Source: Mesorhizobium qingshengii (GTDB taxonomy: Bacteria; Pseudomonadota; Alphaproteobacteria; Rhizobiales; Rhizobiaceae). Taken from it: a DNA stretch of 64,000 bases. Within the stretch, counting starts at the first letter, position 1. Each line of letters begins with the position of its first letter. This document shows, in pieces, positions 1 to 7,522 of the stretch. Under the pieces are notes generated by a model. That model was not told the DNA's origin. It made no database searches and saw nothing but the letters and a program-made list of their open reading frames with translations. The position numbers were made by a program, and so were the translations under genes. Location of the stretch: contig NZ_JAPFQA010000010.1 of assembly GCF_027563465.1 (NCBI RefSeq), forward strand, positions 124,001-188,000, written 5' to 3'.

Positions 1-1522
1 TCGTGAGGCCGCCTGCGCCGGAGATGACATTGCTGAGCGTGAGGGTCGTGCCGGGATCGGTCAGGAACGTTCCGCCCCCCGTCAGCGCGATGGTGCGGGC
101 ACTGGTGATGTCGGCGGTGGTTTCCAGCGTGCCGCCATTGAAGGTCAGGCCGCCCGAGGCCGCGCCCAGATTGTTGTCGCTCGAGATCTGCAGGATACCG
201 CCGGTCAACGTCCAGGGGGTGACGGCGGTCGTCGCCCCCGTCAGCGTCCACGTGCTGTTCCCGGTCTTCTCGTAAAACCCGAACCCGTCATATTTGGCGC
301 CAGGGCCGATCTGGGACACATCGAAACTGGCGCTGGTATCGCCGCCAAGCTTGAAAGTATCGGCGGTGCTGAAGGCAACCACATTGCCCGCGATGGTCGA
401 GCCGGCCTGAATTTCCAGCGAATTGACTCCGCCGGTGAACTCGATGGCTTTACCGGCTACCGGCGTTCCACCACCCGCACCGACGGCGCCGCCGCTGATC
501 GTGCCCGCATTGATGATGGCGATGTTGGCGCCCTTGATCCCCGCGCCGCCATCGCCGGCCGTCCCGGTCGCTCCGGCCTGACCGCCAGTCCCGCCAACGA
601 TCGTCGCCCCCGTCCCGTTGATGACCGTTCCGCCCGAAAGCAGGAGAACACCGGCTCCGCCGTCGCCGCCGCCCGCCGCCAAGAGGGTTCTTCCGCCTGT
701 TCCCCCAAGCAGATGTCCGCTGTTCTGGACCGTTCCGCCGCCGGTCAGGACGATGGCGGCCGCGCCGCCGCCACCGCCGCTCTGAGTGCCGCCTCGGCCG
801 CCAGTGCCGCCCGTGACGCTGCCGCCGGCATCAACGGTTACATTGGCTGACGAAAACACGCCGACGCCACCGCCGCCGCCACCTCCATTGGAGAAGGAGC
901 CCGCAATGCCGCCATTGCCGCCTGTGACCGATCCGCTGCCGGTTACGACAGTGTTCGCCGTGGCACTGACGCCGACACCGCCACCGCCGCCGCCGCCCCC
1001 CCGGAGCGAGCCGTTCACGCCATTGGGGCCAGGAGCGCCAGTCCCGCCGCTAATGCTGGTGGAGATGGTCCCACTCGTGGAAATGACCTGGCCCGTGCCA
1101 CCGGTCGCGCCTGGAACGCCGTTTGGGGCGTTGAATGTCGTGCCTGTCCCTCCCGAACCACCCGGCGCGCCGTTGCCCGTCGTGAGGTCGACGCCGCCAC
1201 CACCGCCGCCGGCGGTCGCGCCATTGGCGGCATTCTGACCCGTGGCGCCCGCCAACGCGCCATCCACGCCACCTTGTCCGGCACCCACGGGGGCTCCATT
1301 GCCGCCATCGGCCCAAGCGGGCGCGGTGCCCAGCGCAAGGGCGACAGCAAGGACCGTCGCAAGAGCGGTGAGAGGCAGCACTGCCGTGGAAGCGCCCGCC
1401 AGAAGGCGTTTGCGCCCTTCGGCCAGCAGCCGATCACGCGCCAGAATTTGCCCCACCATGCCCTTGATCCCTGATTCCCCGAGAGCCGAACGCAGCACGA
1501 ATGTTACTGCCCCGCAAGACAT
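1..1522 (-). CDS. Glycine-rich autotransporter-like secreted protein (partial, 3' end off window)
   Basis: The first 507 codons of a Gly/Ala/Thr-rich surface protein; the frame stays open to the left edge. The ATG at 1522 lies 7 nt after a GGAG and follows an in-frame stop; the later ATG at 1459 has a weaker site. Residues 1-61 look like a long signal peptide: basic stretch (about 28-40), hydrophobic core (about 41-58) and an AWA cleavage site before Asp62. Some 300 residues of GG-rich low complexity follow. From about residue 400 the pattern changes to phrases such as LTFNGGTLETTADI and TLTLSNVISGAGGLT, which match passenger-associated transport repeats of autotransporters (known family feature). 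The C-terminal beta-barrel would lie outside the window (inference). It could also be a two-partner-secreted protein. Confidence 0.8.
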   Translation of the reverse strand, partial: MSCGAVTFVLRSALGESGIKGMVGQILARDRLLAEGRKRLLAGASTAVLPLTALATVLAVALALGTAPAWADGGNGAPVGAGQGGVDGALAGATGQNAANGATAGGGGGGVDLTTGNGAPGGSGGTGTTFNAPNGVPGATGGTGQVISTSGTISTSISGGTGAPGPNGVNGSLRGGGGGGGGVGVSATANTVVTGSGSVTGGNGGIAGSFSNGGGGGGGVGVFSSANVTVDAGGSVTGGTGGRGGTQSGGGGGAAAIVLTGGGTVQNSGHLLGGTGGRTLLAAGGGDGGAGVLLLSGGTVINGTGATIVGGTGGQAGATGTAGDGGAGIKGANIAIINAGTISGGAVGAGGGTPVAGKAIEFTGGVNSLEIQAGSTIAGNVVAFSTADTFKLGGDTSASFDVSQIGPGAKYDGFGFYEKTGNSTWTLTGATTAVTPWTLTGGILQISSDNNLGAASGGLTFNGGTLETTADITSARTIALTGGGTFLTDPGTTLTLSNVISGAGGLT

Positions 1523-2119
1523 CTATAGTCTCCAGAGCTACCAAAATGCTAACACTGCTTAGTAAAGTTCAATCTGTGACGTTTGCGCGACAGAACAACG
1601 TCTAATTTAGTCTCTTCTTAAAAATCTAAATTAGCTCCCTCTTAAGAAGAGAGAAGATCTAAACAAGGATCGCTTGCACTTCGCAACTGAACCGGAATTG
1701 CACCCTCGCGCCCACATCATCTCGTCGCCCGCGATCACCCGCGGAGCGCTCAAATGATGGATTCCTGACCTGGACCCGATGATCTCGCTCTTCTGCTGGC
1801 CGCATGAAGATCGCCCGCAATATCCTGCGCCAGCAGGCGCTGCGGGCGGGCCGAGCAACAGCTTTATTGTCACGGAAGTCCCCCCACTGCTGCCGAACGG
1901 CTAGCAGTGGGAGCGCCCACAGTCCGCGCCAATTGCGCGACACATCCAGTATGTTCCGAGCCGCCGGGAATTTTCCGGTCCATGGCCCTCACGCAAGCCT
2001 GATCCAACCGGCCGACGGGCTGATCCAACCCAGGCCGATGGCGCCCGAATTCCGCCGCTCGAGGCACCGCGCGGCGTCGCCTATGTCGACGCCGACCTGG
2101 CGCGGCAGCTGGCAGCACT
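1523..2119. other. Intergenic region without a credible gene
   Basis: About 600 bases between the autotransporter-like gene and ssuD. No frame here has a convincing ribosome binding site or protein-like composition. It holds an AT-rich set of interleaved inverted repeats (1602-1652), a 9-bp hairpin (CCCACTGCT 1883-1891 with AGCAGTGGG 1903-1911, no T run on either side) and two 11-bp direct repeats CTGATCCAACC (1999-2009 and 2020-2030). Confidence 0.6.
1602..1652. repeat. Two interleaved inverted repeats upstream of the autotransporter-like gene
   Basis: Arm A (CTAATTTAG, 1602-1610) is complementary to A' (CTAAATTAG, 1626-1634). Arm B (TCTCTTCTTAA, 1611-1621) is perfectly complementary to B' (TTAAGAAGAGA, 1642-1652). 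The order A-B-A'-B' is interleaved, so both stems could coexist only as a pseudoknot or would compete. A and A' are each also a CTAA-N-TTAG palindrome, repeated 24 bp apart. It lies 80-130 bp upstream of the start at 1522. An operator pair or a structured 5' leader both fit. Confidence 0.6.
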
Positions 2120-3277
2120 TCACGAAGCGGTCGCGGCGACCTTGGGGCGCACGCCGCGCCCGAACTCGACGTCCCAGCTGCGCTCCGCGGGTGCGGCTTC
2201 GCTGCTTAGCCCGAGCTTGGGGAAAAGCAGTTCGGCGACATTGAACGCCTCTTCCAGATGCGGATAACCGGACGCGATGATCGTTTCGATGCCGATCTTC
2301 TGATACTCGCGAATCCGCGCGGCGACATTGTCGGGATTGCCGACCAGCGCCGTTCCCGCACCGCCGCGCACCAGCCCGGGTCCGGCCCACAGATTCGGAC
2401 CGACAACCAGCCGGTCGCGCCGGCCCTGATGAAGCGCGGACATGCGCTTCTGCCCAACGGATTCCGAGATGTGGACAAATCCGTTCTGGGCTTCGGCGAT
2501 CAGGTCGTCGGTGACGTGGCTGATCAGCCGGTCGGCGGCCGCCCAGGCTTCATCCTCCGTTTCGCGCACGATCAGATGGATGCGAAGGCCGAAGCGGATC
2601 GTTCGGCCTTGCGCCGCCGCGGCGTCTCTGACGCGATCAATCTTCTCGGCAAGCTGGTCCACCGGTTCACCCCAGCTCAGATAGGCGTCCACGTGCTTGG
2701 CGGCGATCGCGATGCCGGCGTCGGAAGAGCCTCCGAACCAGAGTGGCGGGTGGGGCTGCTGGACCGACGGGAAGGAAATGTCGGTGCCGTGGGCAGAAAG
2801 ATACTTGCCCTCGAAATCCGCCGGCTGACCCGAAAGGATTCGCCGCCAGATGGTCAGGAACTCATCGGCTTGCGCGTAGCGCTCGTCATGACTGAGCTTG
2901 TTGCCATCGCCGGCGAGGTCGGCAGGATCCGCGCCAGCGACCACATTGAGCAGGACGCGGCCACCGGAAATGCGGTCCAATGCAGCGGCATGACGCGCAA
3001 ACAGGGCTGGTGTTCCGCTGCCCGGCCGAAGTGCCACGAGGAACTTGAGCCGTTCGGTGAGCGGGATAAGTCCGGCCGCCACGATCCAGGCGTCCTCGCA
3101 CCGCGTGCCGGTGGGCAGCAGAACGCCCTTGAAGCCAAGCCGGTCGGCGGCCTGGGCGATCTCCCTGAGATATCCGAAGGTTGCCGGGCGGTGCCGCTCG
3201 TCCGTGCCAAGATACGGTCCATCGCCATGGGTCGGCAGGTACCAGTAGAGGTCGAGCGGGCGGGTGTTGCTGGACAT
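2120..3277 (-). CDS. ssuD: FMNH2-dependent alkanesulfonate monooxygenase
   Basis: A 385-residue luciferase-like monooxygenase, the usual SsuD length. It uses reduced FMN and O2 to split the C-S bond of alkanesulfonates, giving an aldehyde and sulfite. The SsuD hallmarks are visible: [13 protein letters not shown] at the N-terminus, FLVALRPG, a [10 protein letters not shown] segment, [10 protein letters not shown], and the [27 protein letters not shown] insertion region in the second half. It is the last gene of an operon whose transporter genes resemble tauABC, 45 bp after tauC. No ssuE-type flavin reductase lies beside it, so FMNH2 must come from elsewhere. Cytoplasmic. Confidence 0.93.
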   Translation of the reverse strand: MSSNTRPLDLYWYLPTHGDGPYLGTDERHRPATFGYLREIAQAADRLGFKGVLLPTGTRCEDAWIVAAGLIPLTERLKFLVALRPGSGTPALFARHAAALDRISGGRVLLNVVAGADPADLAGDGNKLSHDERYAQADEFLTIWRRILSGQPADFEGKYLSAHGTDISFPSVQQPHPPLWFGGSSDAGIAIAAKHVDAYLSWGEPVDQLAEKIDRVRDAAAAQGRTIRFGLRIHLIVRETEDEAWAAADRLISHVTDDLIAEAQNGFVHISESVGQKRMSALHQGRRDRLVVGPNLWAGPGLVRGGAGTALVGNPDNVAARIREYQKIGIETIIASGYPHLEEAFNVAELLFPKLGLSSEAAPAERSWDVEFGRGVRPKVAATAS

Positions 3278-3322
3278 CGGAATTGTTCCTTCAGTGATGA
3301 GGGATGTGCGGACGGGCAGGCG

Positions 3323-4171
3323 TCAGAGCTTGCCCTTCCAAGGGATGAGGCGGTGCTCCAGCCAGCGCATGCCGCTGGTGAAGGCGAAGGCAAGGACGGC
3401 GATGACAATGAGACCGACGAAGACGACGTCGGTGGCGAGGAAATTGGCCGCCGACATGATCATGTAGCCAAGCCCCGACTGCGCCGCGATCAGCTCGGCC
3501 GCGACCAGCGTCGACAATCCGGCGCCGATGGCAATCTTCAGGCCGGTCATGATCTCCGGCAATGCCGACGGCAGGATGATGCTCGTGAACAGCTGCAGCC
3601 GGCTCGCACCCAGCGACAGCGCGGCATTGATCCGTTCAACGGGCACCGAGCGGACACCGGCCTGTGCGGCAAAGCAGATCGGAGCAAAGGTCGACAGCGA
3701 CAGGAGCACGATCTTGGAAGTCTCGCCGATGCCCAGCCAGATGATCAGCAGCGGCAGGTAGGCGAGCGGCGGCAGACCCCAATAGAGATCGATCGGCACA
3801 CTGAAGATACCCTTGACCCAGCGATTGAGCCCCATCAGCAGGCCGAGCGGAATGCCCAGGAAAATACCGACGCCGAGCGCCGCGGCGATACGGCCAAGGC
3901 TGGCCAGCGTGTGTTCGAGGAGCGTGCCGTTGGCGTAACCGTCGGCCCAGACGGCGCTGAACTGGGTCAGCACCTCGGCGGGCGACGGCAGGAACAGCGG
4001 CGACGCCCATTCGAAATGCGCGGCGAGGAACCACAACGCGATCAGCGCGGCCAGCGTGACGAGGCTGATGCCGAGCGTGCTTGTCGATGCGGACCGGCGC
4101 GGCCGAGAGCCCGGCTCGCGCCTTGCGCTCGAGATCGGGAACGTGGTTGGGGAATTGGCGGCAAGCGTCAT
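3323..4171 (-). CDS. tauC: Taurine/sulfonate ABC transporter permease
   Basis: A 282-residue inner-membrane permease of the SsuC/TauC family with about six membrane segments. Phrases such as [42 protein letters not shown] and [19 protein letters not shown] follow TauC closely, and the EAA-type loop ([22 protein letters not shown]) contacts the ATPase. Its ATG overlaps the tauB stop (ATGA), so the two are translationally coupled. It forms the membrane channel with tauB and tauA. Which sulfonate it carries cannot be read from sequence. Confidence 0.93.
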   Translation of the reverse strand: MTLAANSPTTFPISSARREPGSRPRRSASTSTLGISLVTLAALIALWFLAAHFEWASPLFLPSPAEVLTQFSAVWADGYANGTLLEHTLASLGRIAAALGVGIFLGIPLGLLMGLNRWVKGIFSVPIDLYWGLPPLAYLPLLIIWLGIGETSKIVLLSLSTFAPICFAAQAGVRSVPVERINAALSLGASRLQLFTSIILPSALPEIMTGLKIAIGAGLSTLVAAELIAAQSGLGYMIMSAANFLATDVVFVGLIVIAVLAFAFTSGMRWLEHRLIPWKGKL

Positions 4172-4962
4172 TGCAAGGTTCCTGTGCGGGCGCCTTCCGG
4201 CTGGTGGATGAGCGAGCGGATTTCCTGCCGCAGTTCGATGAAACGCGGATGGGACTGGATCGGCCCGATATCGCCGCTCTGCGCGAACTCGCGCACGAAA
4301 TCGGCGTCGAACCGGGCGACGATGCGGCCTGGCCGCGGCGACATCACAACGATGGTCGTGCCGAGCGTGAGGGCTTCCTCGATCGAATGGGTGATGAACA
4401 GGATCTGCTTGCCGGTCTTGGCCCAGACCGAGGCCAGAAGCTGCTGCATCGTCTCGCGCGTCAGGCTGTCGAGGGCGCCGAACGGCTCGTCCATCAGCAG
4501 GATCTTCGGATCGGTGGCCAGCGCCCGCGCGATGCCGACCCGCTGGCGCATGCCGCCGGACAGTTCGTATGGCGGCTTTTCGGCGAAATCGGCGAGCCCG
4601 ACCAGCTCCAGCAGGCGCCTTGACCGCTCATGGCGTTCGTCGCGCGACACGCCCCGGTATTTCAGGCCGAGAGCAACGTTGTCCAGCACATTGGCCCAAG
4701 GCAACAGCGTATCTTTCTGGAAGACGACGCCACGATCGCCCCCGGGTGCAACGATCTCTTTTCCGTCCAGCGTGATCGAGCCTTCGCTGAGCGGCAGGAA
4801 GCCGGCGATCGCGTTGAGCAATGTCGACTTGCCGCATCCGGAAGCACCGACGGCGACGACAATGGAATCCGGAGCGATGTCGAGCGAGACGTGATCGAGC
4901 GCGTGGACGTCCTGGCCGTCCGAGGCTGGAAAGGTGACGCTGGCGTCGCGGATTCGAAGCAT
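4168..4962 (-). CDS. tauB: Taurine/sulfonate ABC transporter ATPase
   Basis: A 264-residue ABC ATPase that powers sulfonate import through tauC. Walker [10 protein letters not shown] is at residues 39-47, the Q-loop phrase [12 protein letters not shown] near 79-89, the ABC signature LSGGMRQR at 134-141 and Walker B ILLMDEP at 154-160, followed by a switch His in [10 protein letters not shown]. The C-terminal part resembles TauB, with a [10 protein letters not shown] segment before the final helix. It lies between tauA (68 bp upstream) and tauC (4-bp overlap). Confidence 0.93.
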   Translation of the reverse strand: MLRIRDASVTFPASDGQDVHALDHVSLDIAPDSIVVAVGASGCGKSTLLNAIAGFLPLSEGSITLDGKEIVAPGGDRGVVFQKDTLLPWANVLDNVALGLKYRGVSRDERHERSRRLLELVGLADFAEKPPYELSGGMRQRVGIARALATDPKILLMDEPFGALDSLTRETMQQLLASVWAKTGKQILFITHSIEEALTLGTTIVVMSPRPGRIVARFDADFVREFAQSGDIGPIQSHPRFIELRQEIRSLIHQPEGARTGTLQ

Positions 4963-5030
4963 GGTTGGCCTCCAGGCAGTCTGGCTGGCGAGACTGCCGC
5001 CAGCCAGAACCGAATACAGTTGAAGGATTT

Positions 5031-6038
5031 CTAGTTCGAAGCCTTGGCGGCTTCCGCATATTGCGGGTCGGCGGCCGCGGCGTAGCTGTCCTTGATGGCG
5101 GTGATCTTGTGCTGGTCCTTCAGGAAGCCCGCGGTGTCCCTGAGGATTTTCGCAACGGCGCTCTTCTCACCACCGCCCAGCCATTTGTCGGACACCTGAT
5201 CTTCGAGTGGCGGAACCACCGTCGTCTTCAGTTGCTCCGAATTCTCGGCCGCCGTGCCGCCCTGCAATTTGGCGATCGCCTTGGCGCTCTCGGAGTCCGG
5301 TCCCCAGGCGGCCGGGTCGCTCAGGTAGGCCGTGTTGTAGCCATCGATCAGCCGGACATACTGGCCAAGGAAGTCGGGATTGGCCTTGGCGAACGCGCCG
5401 GTCACGACCAGTGCGCTGAAGGTCGGAGCGCCACGGTCGGCGACCTGGCCGGCCGTGAGCAGAACCTTGCCGTTCTTCTTGAGTTCGGAAAGTGCCGGAT
5501 CCCAGACGAAGGCCCCGTCGATGTCCCCGCGCTTCCAGGCCGCGACGATCTCGGGCTGCGGGATGGCGATGACCTGGGTTTCCTTCTCGGAGATGCCTTC
5601 CTGCTTGAGGACGGCGAGAAGCTGGTAGTGGTCCGTCGAGACCGGCGCGGCGGCGAGCTTCTTGCCCCGCAGGTCCGCGGGCGACTTGATATCGGGCCTC
5701 ACCACCAGGGCCTCACCGTCGCGGGAGACCGACGAGATATAGAACGCCTTCACGTCGATGCCCTTGCTGACGGCCGCGGCGAACGGACTCGACCCGACAT
5801 CGCCGATCTGGACGTCGCCGGATGCGATGGCGGCGAAAATGTCGGCGCCTGAATTGAAGCGGCGAAATTCGATGTCCCAGCCGGTTTTCTTGGCGAGATC
5901 GCCATTGGCGATACCAAGATTGTAGGGATTGGCGCCCGTCTGATAGGCGATGACGACTTTCTTGTCGTCGGCGTGCGCCGTAGCGAACGTTGCGGCTACG
6001 GCAAACCCGACAAGGGCGGCGGAAATCAGATTTCGCAT
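5031..6038 (-). CDS. tauA: Taurine/sulfonate-binding periplasmic protein
   Basis: A 335-residue periplasmic binding protein with a signal peptide (residues 1 to about 23, cleavage after AHA). The mature start [15 protein letters not shown] and the phrases [43 protein letters not shown] and [17 protein letters not shown] match TauA more closely than SsuA. First gene of the tauABC-ssuD operon. In the 100 bp upstream of its ATG there is a GTGGA-TTAAAG-TCCAC inverted repeat (6098-6113) and an AT-rich stretch suited to a promoter. Expression during sulfate limitation would be expected for this family (inference). Confidence 0.92.
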   Translation of the reverse strand: MRNLISAALVGFAVAATFATAHADDKKVVIAYQTGANPYNLGIANGDLAKKTGWDIEFRRFNSGADIFAAIASGDVQIGDVGSSPFAAAVSKGIDVKAFYISSVSRDGEALVVRPDIKSPADLRGKKLAAAPVSTDHYQLLAVLKQEGISEKETQVIAIPQPEIVAAWKRGDIDGAFVWDPALSELKKNGKVLLTAGQVADRGAPTFSALVVTGAFAKANPDFLGQYVRLIDGYNTAYLSDPAAWGPDSESAKAIAKLQGGTAAENSEQLKTTVVPPLEDQVSDKWLGGGEKSAVAKILRDTAGFLKDQHKITAIKDSYAAAADPQYAEAAKASN

Positions 6039-6097
6039 GGCGACTTAATCCTTTGAACAGAGGGCACAGCCTCGATTGCCAGCCCTATCCGGGGGCC

Positions 6098-6113
6098 GTG
6101 GATTAAAGTCCAC
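6098..6113. promoter_or_regulatory. Inverted repeat upstream of tauA
   Basis: GTGGA-TTAAAG-TCCAC, a 5-bp inverted repeat with a 6-bp spacer, centred about 67 bp upstream of the tauA start. It is followed away from the gene by ATCT-N9-AGAT (about 6115-6131), the sort of T-N11-A dyad used by LysR-type regulators. Whether a CysB/Cbl-like regulator binds here is a guess. Confidence 0.3.
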
Positions 6114-6299
6114 TTATCTTATAGACTTAGATAGCAATTGAATTCTGAAAACCGGCTCGCGCTTGAAAAAGAATTCGGCTTACAACGGGTTATCGCCGCA
6201 AGGATCAATCACACGCATCGATGGGCGCCGGTCGCGGATCGGTGTCCCTGGACCAAACGACATTCATGGATCGGCGTGAGCCATGAATTTCGATCGGCC

Positions 6300-6497
6300 C
6301 TAAAGGTCGAGAGCGACCGTCATGCCGCGAACCTCGGCCATTTCCAGCAGCAGGTCTTGCAGGCTTTCGTCCAGCAAGGCACCGGTCCGCGCCAGAAGCT
6401 CCGTGACGATCTCTCTCATCGATATGACAGGGGCGCCGGTTTTCTCGGCAAGCAGCCGTCCTATGGCCGCGCGGATCAGGTCGTCCTGACCAGACAT
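6300..6497 (-). CDS. Small hypothetical protein, 65 aa
   Basis: A 65-residue acidic helical protein starting MSGQDDLIRAAIGRLL. The start at 6497 is supported by a strong GGGAGGTGAG site 5-9 nt upstream; a longer reading from 6569 begins with Cys/Gly-rich residues that look non-coding. No signal peptide or membrane segment. The pattern suggests two or three amphipathic helices, as in small regulatory or adaptor proteins. Function not recognised. It is monocistronic. Confidence 0.6.
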   Translation of the reverse strand: MSGQDDLIRAAIGRLLAEKTGAPVISMREIVTELLARTGALLDESLQDLLLEMAEVRGMTVALDL

Positions 6498-7032
6498 TGT
6501 CTCACCTCCCAACGCTCCACATCCTCCTTGCTCCCGGCAAGGTTTTTGGCGCGGCGTCCGATGGTTCACGCAAGCAGGTCATCAAGGGGCGGCCGATCGT
6601 CTTCGTCCGCCCGCCGGCCGGTCACCACCGGCAGTGACGGCGGCAAAATCGAGAACGTGCTTGTTGGCTCCCCAGGACGCTCCATTGCAAACCACCCCCA
6701 AACGCCGATCCTCGCCAAGAAGTTCCCCCGGCGAGGCATTTTTCGCGCCGTGGTTGCAACGCACCGGCGCTGTCATGACCGGCGAGTCAGCCATGCCGTA
6801 ATGGACAAGCAAATCATTGCGCATCAGTCCGGATATTGATGCATGTCAAATTTTTCCAAAACATGTGGAAATGCTGGCGGCGCCAACACCAGCATCACCT
6901 TCGGCCACGGCCATTGCGCTTCCCGCCGCGATCTGGCGCTGATGGCTGACATCATCGAGCGCATGAAGGAGAGCGGCCGGCGCTGAGCGCCGGCCTGGAA
7001 AACCGTTGTAGCGGCAGGCCCGAGACCGCGGT
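6498..7032. other. Gap with two weak small-ORF candidates
   Basis: On the plus strand, 6843-6986 encodes a 47-aa peptide, MSNFSKTCGN..., ending ADIIERMKESGRR, with protein-like composition (a Cys/His-bearing middle and an amphipathic tail) but no clear ribosome binding site; it may be a small gene or a gene remnant. On the minus strand, 6582-6824 is open for 80 codons, without a good start signal and with an Arg/Gly-rich end; I consider it unlikely. Nothing else is visible. Confidence 0.3.
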
Positions 7033-7308
7033 CTACTTCCCGCAGTGGTGATCGTTGATCTTGTTCAACGCGTTCGCGTCAGGGCCAACGCGATGGTAGG
7101 AGCACGCTCCTGCCGCGGTCGTGAACAGCTGCTGATCATAGTAGCGCGGGCCGCCGAACAGGAAGCCGATGAGGTCGTCATCGGCGGGGACGTAGCGTTC
7201 GGATTGGACCCGGTGGCCGTGATGCCGCTCGCCGGCGAGTGCCGAGGCGCAAAGGCTCGGGCCCATTGCGAAAGCGAGAGCCAGGATCGCAAAACGTTTC
7301 ATCGTCAT
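7033..7308 (-). CDS. Small exported hypothetical protein
   Basis: About 91 residues, starting MTMKRFAILALAFA. A typical Sec signal peptide covers residues 1 to about 25 (cleavage near ASALA). The mature part is short and His/Tyr-rich (GERHHGHR, RYYDQQLF) with two Cys (AGACSY and DHHCGK) that could form a disulfide. The start at 7308 has AAGGG about 10 nt upstream; an upstream ATG at 7329 would add seven non-hydrophobic residues before the signal. Exported, probably periplasmic. Function unknown; the His and Cys residues could bind metal (inference). Confidence 0.6.
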   Translation of the reverse strand: MTMKRFAILALAFAMGPSLCASALAGERHHGHRVQSERYVPADDDLIGFLFGGPRYYDQQLFTTAAGACSYHRVGPDANALNKINDHHCGK

Positions 7309-7522
7309 CTGGAATACCCTTCTGGCCATCCGGAATCACACCATACATCCAAAATCGCCAGCGCGACAAAAGTTCCCGACGGGGCAGTTTCGTGCGCCGC
7401 GCCAGGCTCGGCCGCAAGAACACCAGGTTGCAACAAAGACCGCCGACAAATCGCGATTGGCTCTTGCCGTCGGCGGCCGCCTCGCCCATCCATGACGCGC
7501 AAACGACAGCCTGGGACCAGCG

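Noticed and set aside
1883-1911. 9-bp hairpin downstream of ssuD as a terminator
   Set aside because: No T run on the minus strand, and it is over 200 bp from the ssuD stop.
2258-4894. An 878-codon open frame on the plus strand across ssuD, tauC and tauB
   Set aside because: It is antisense to three well-recognised genes and has Arg/Asp/Gly-rich, repeat-like composition. High GC third positions keep the opposite strand open.
6582-6824. An 80-codon minus-strand frame with one possible start MRNDLLVHYG
   Set aside because: No good ribosome site, Arg/Gly-rich ending and no recognisable pattern. Noted only as a weak candidate within the gap.
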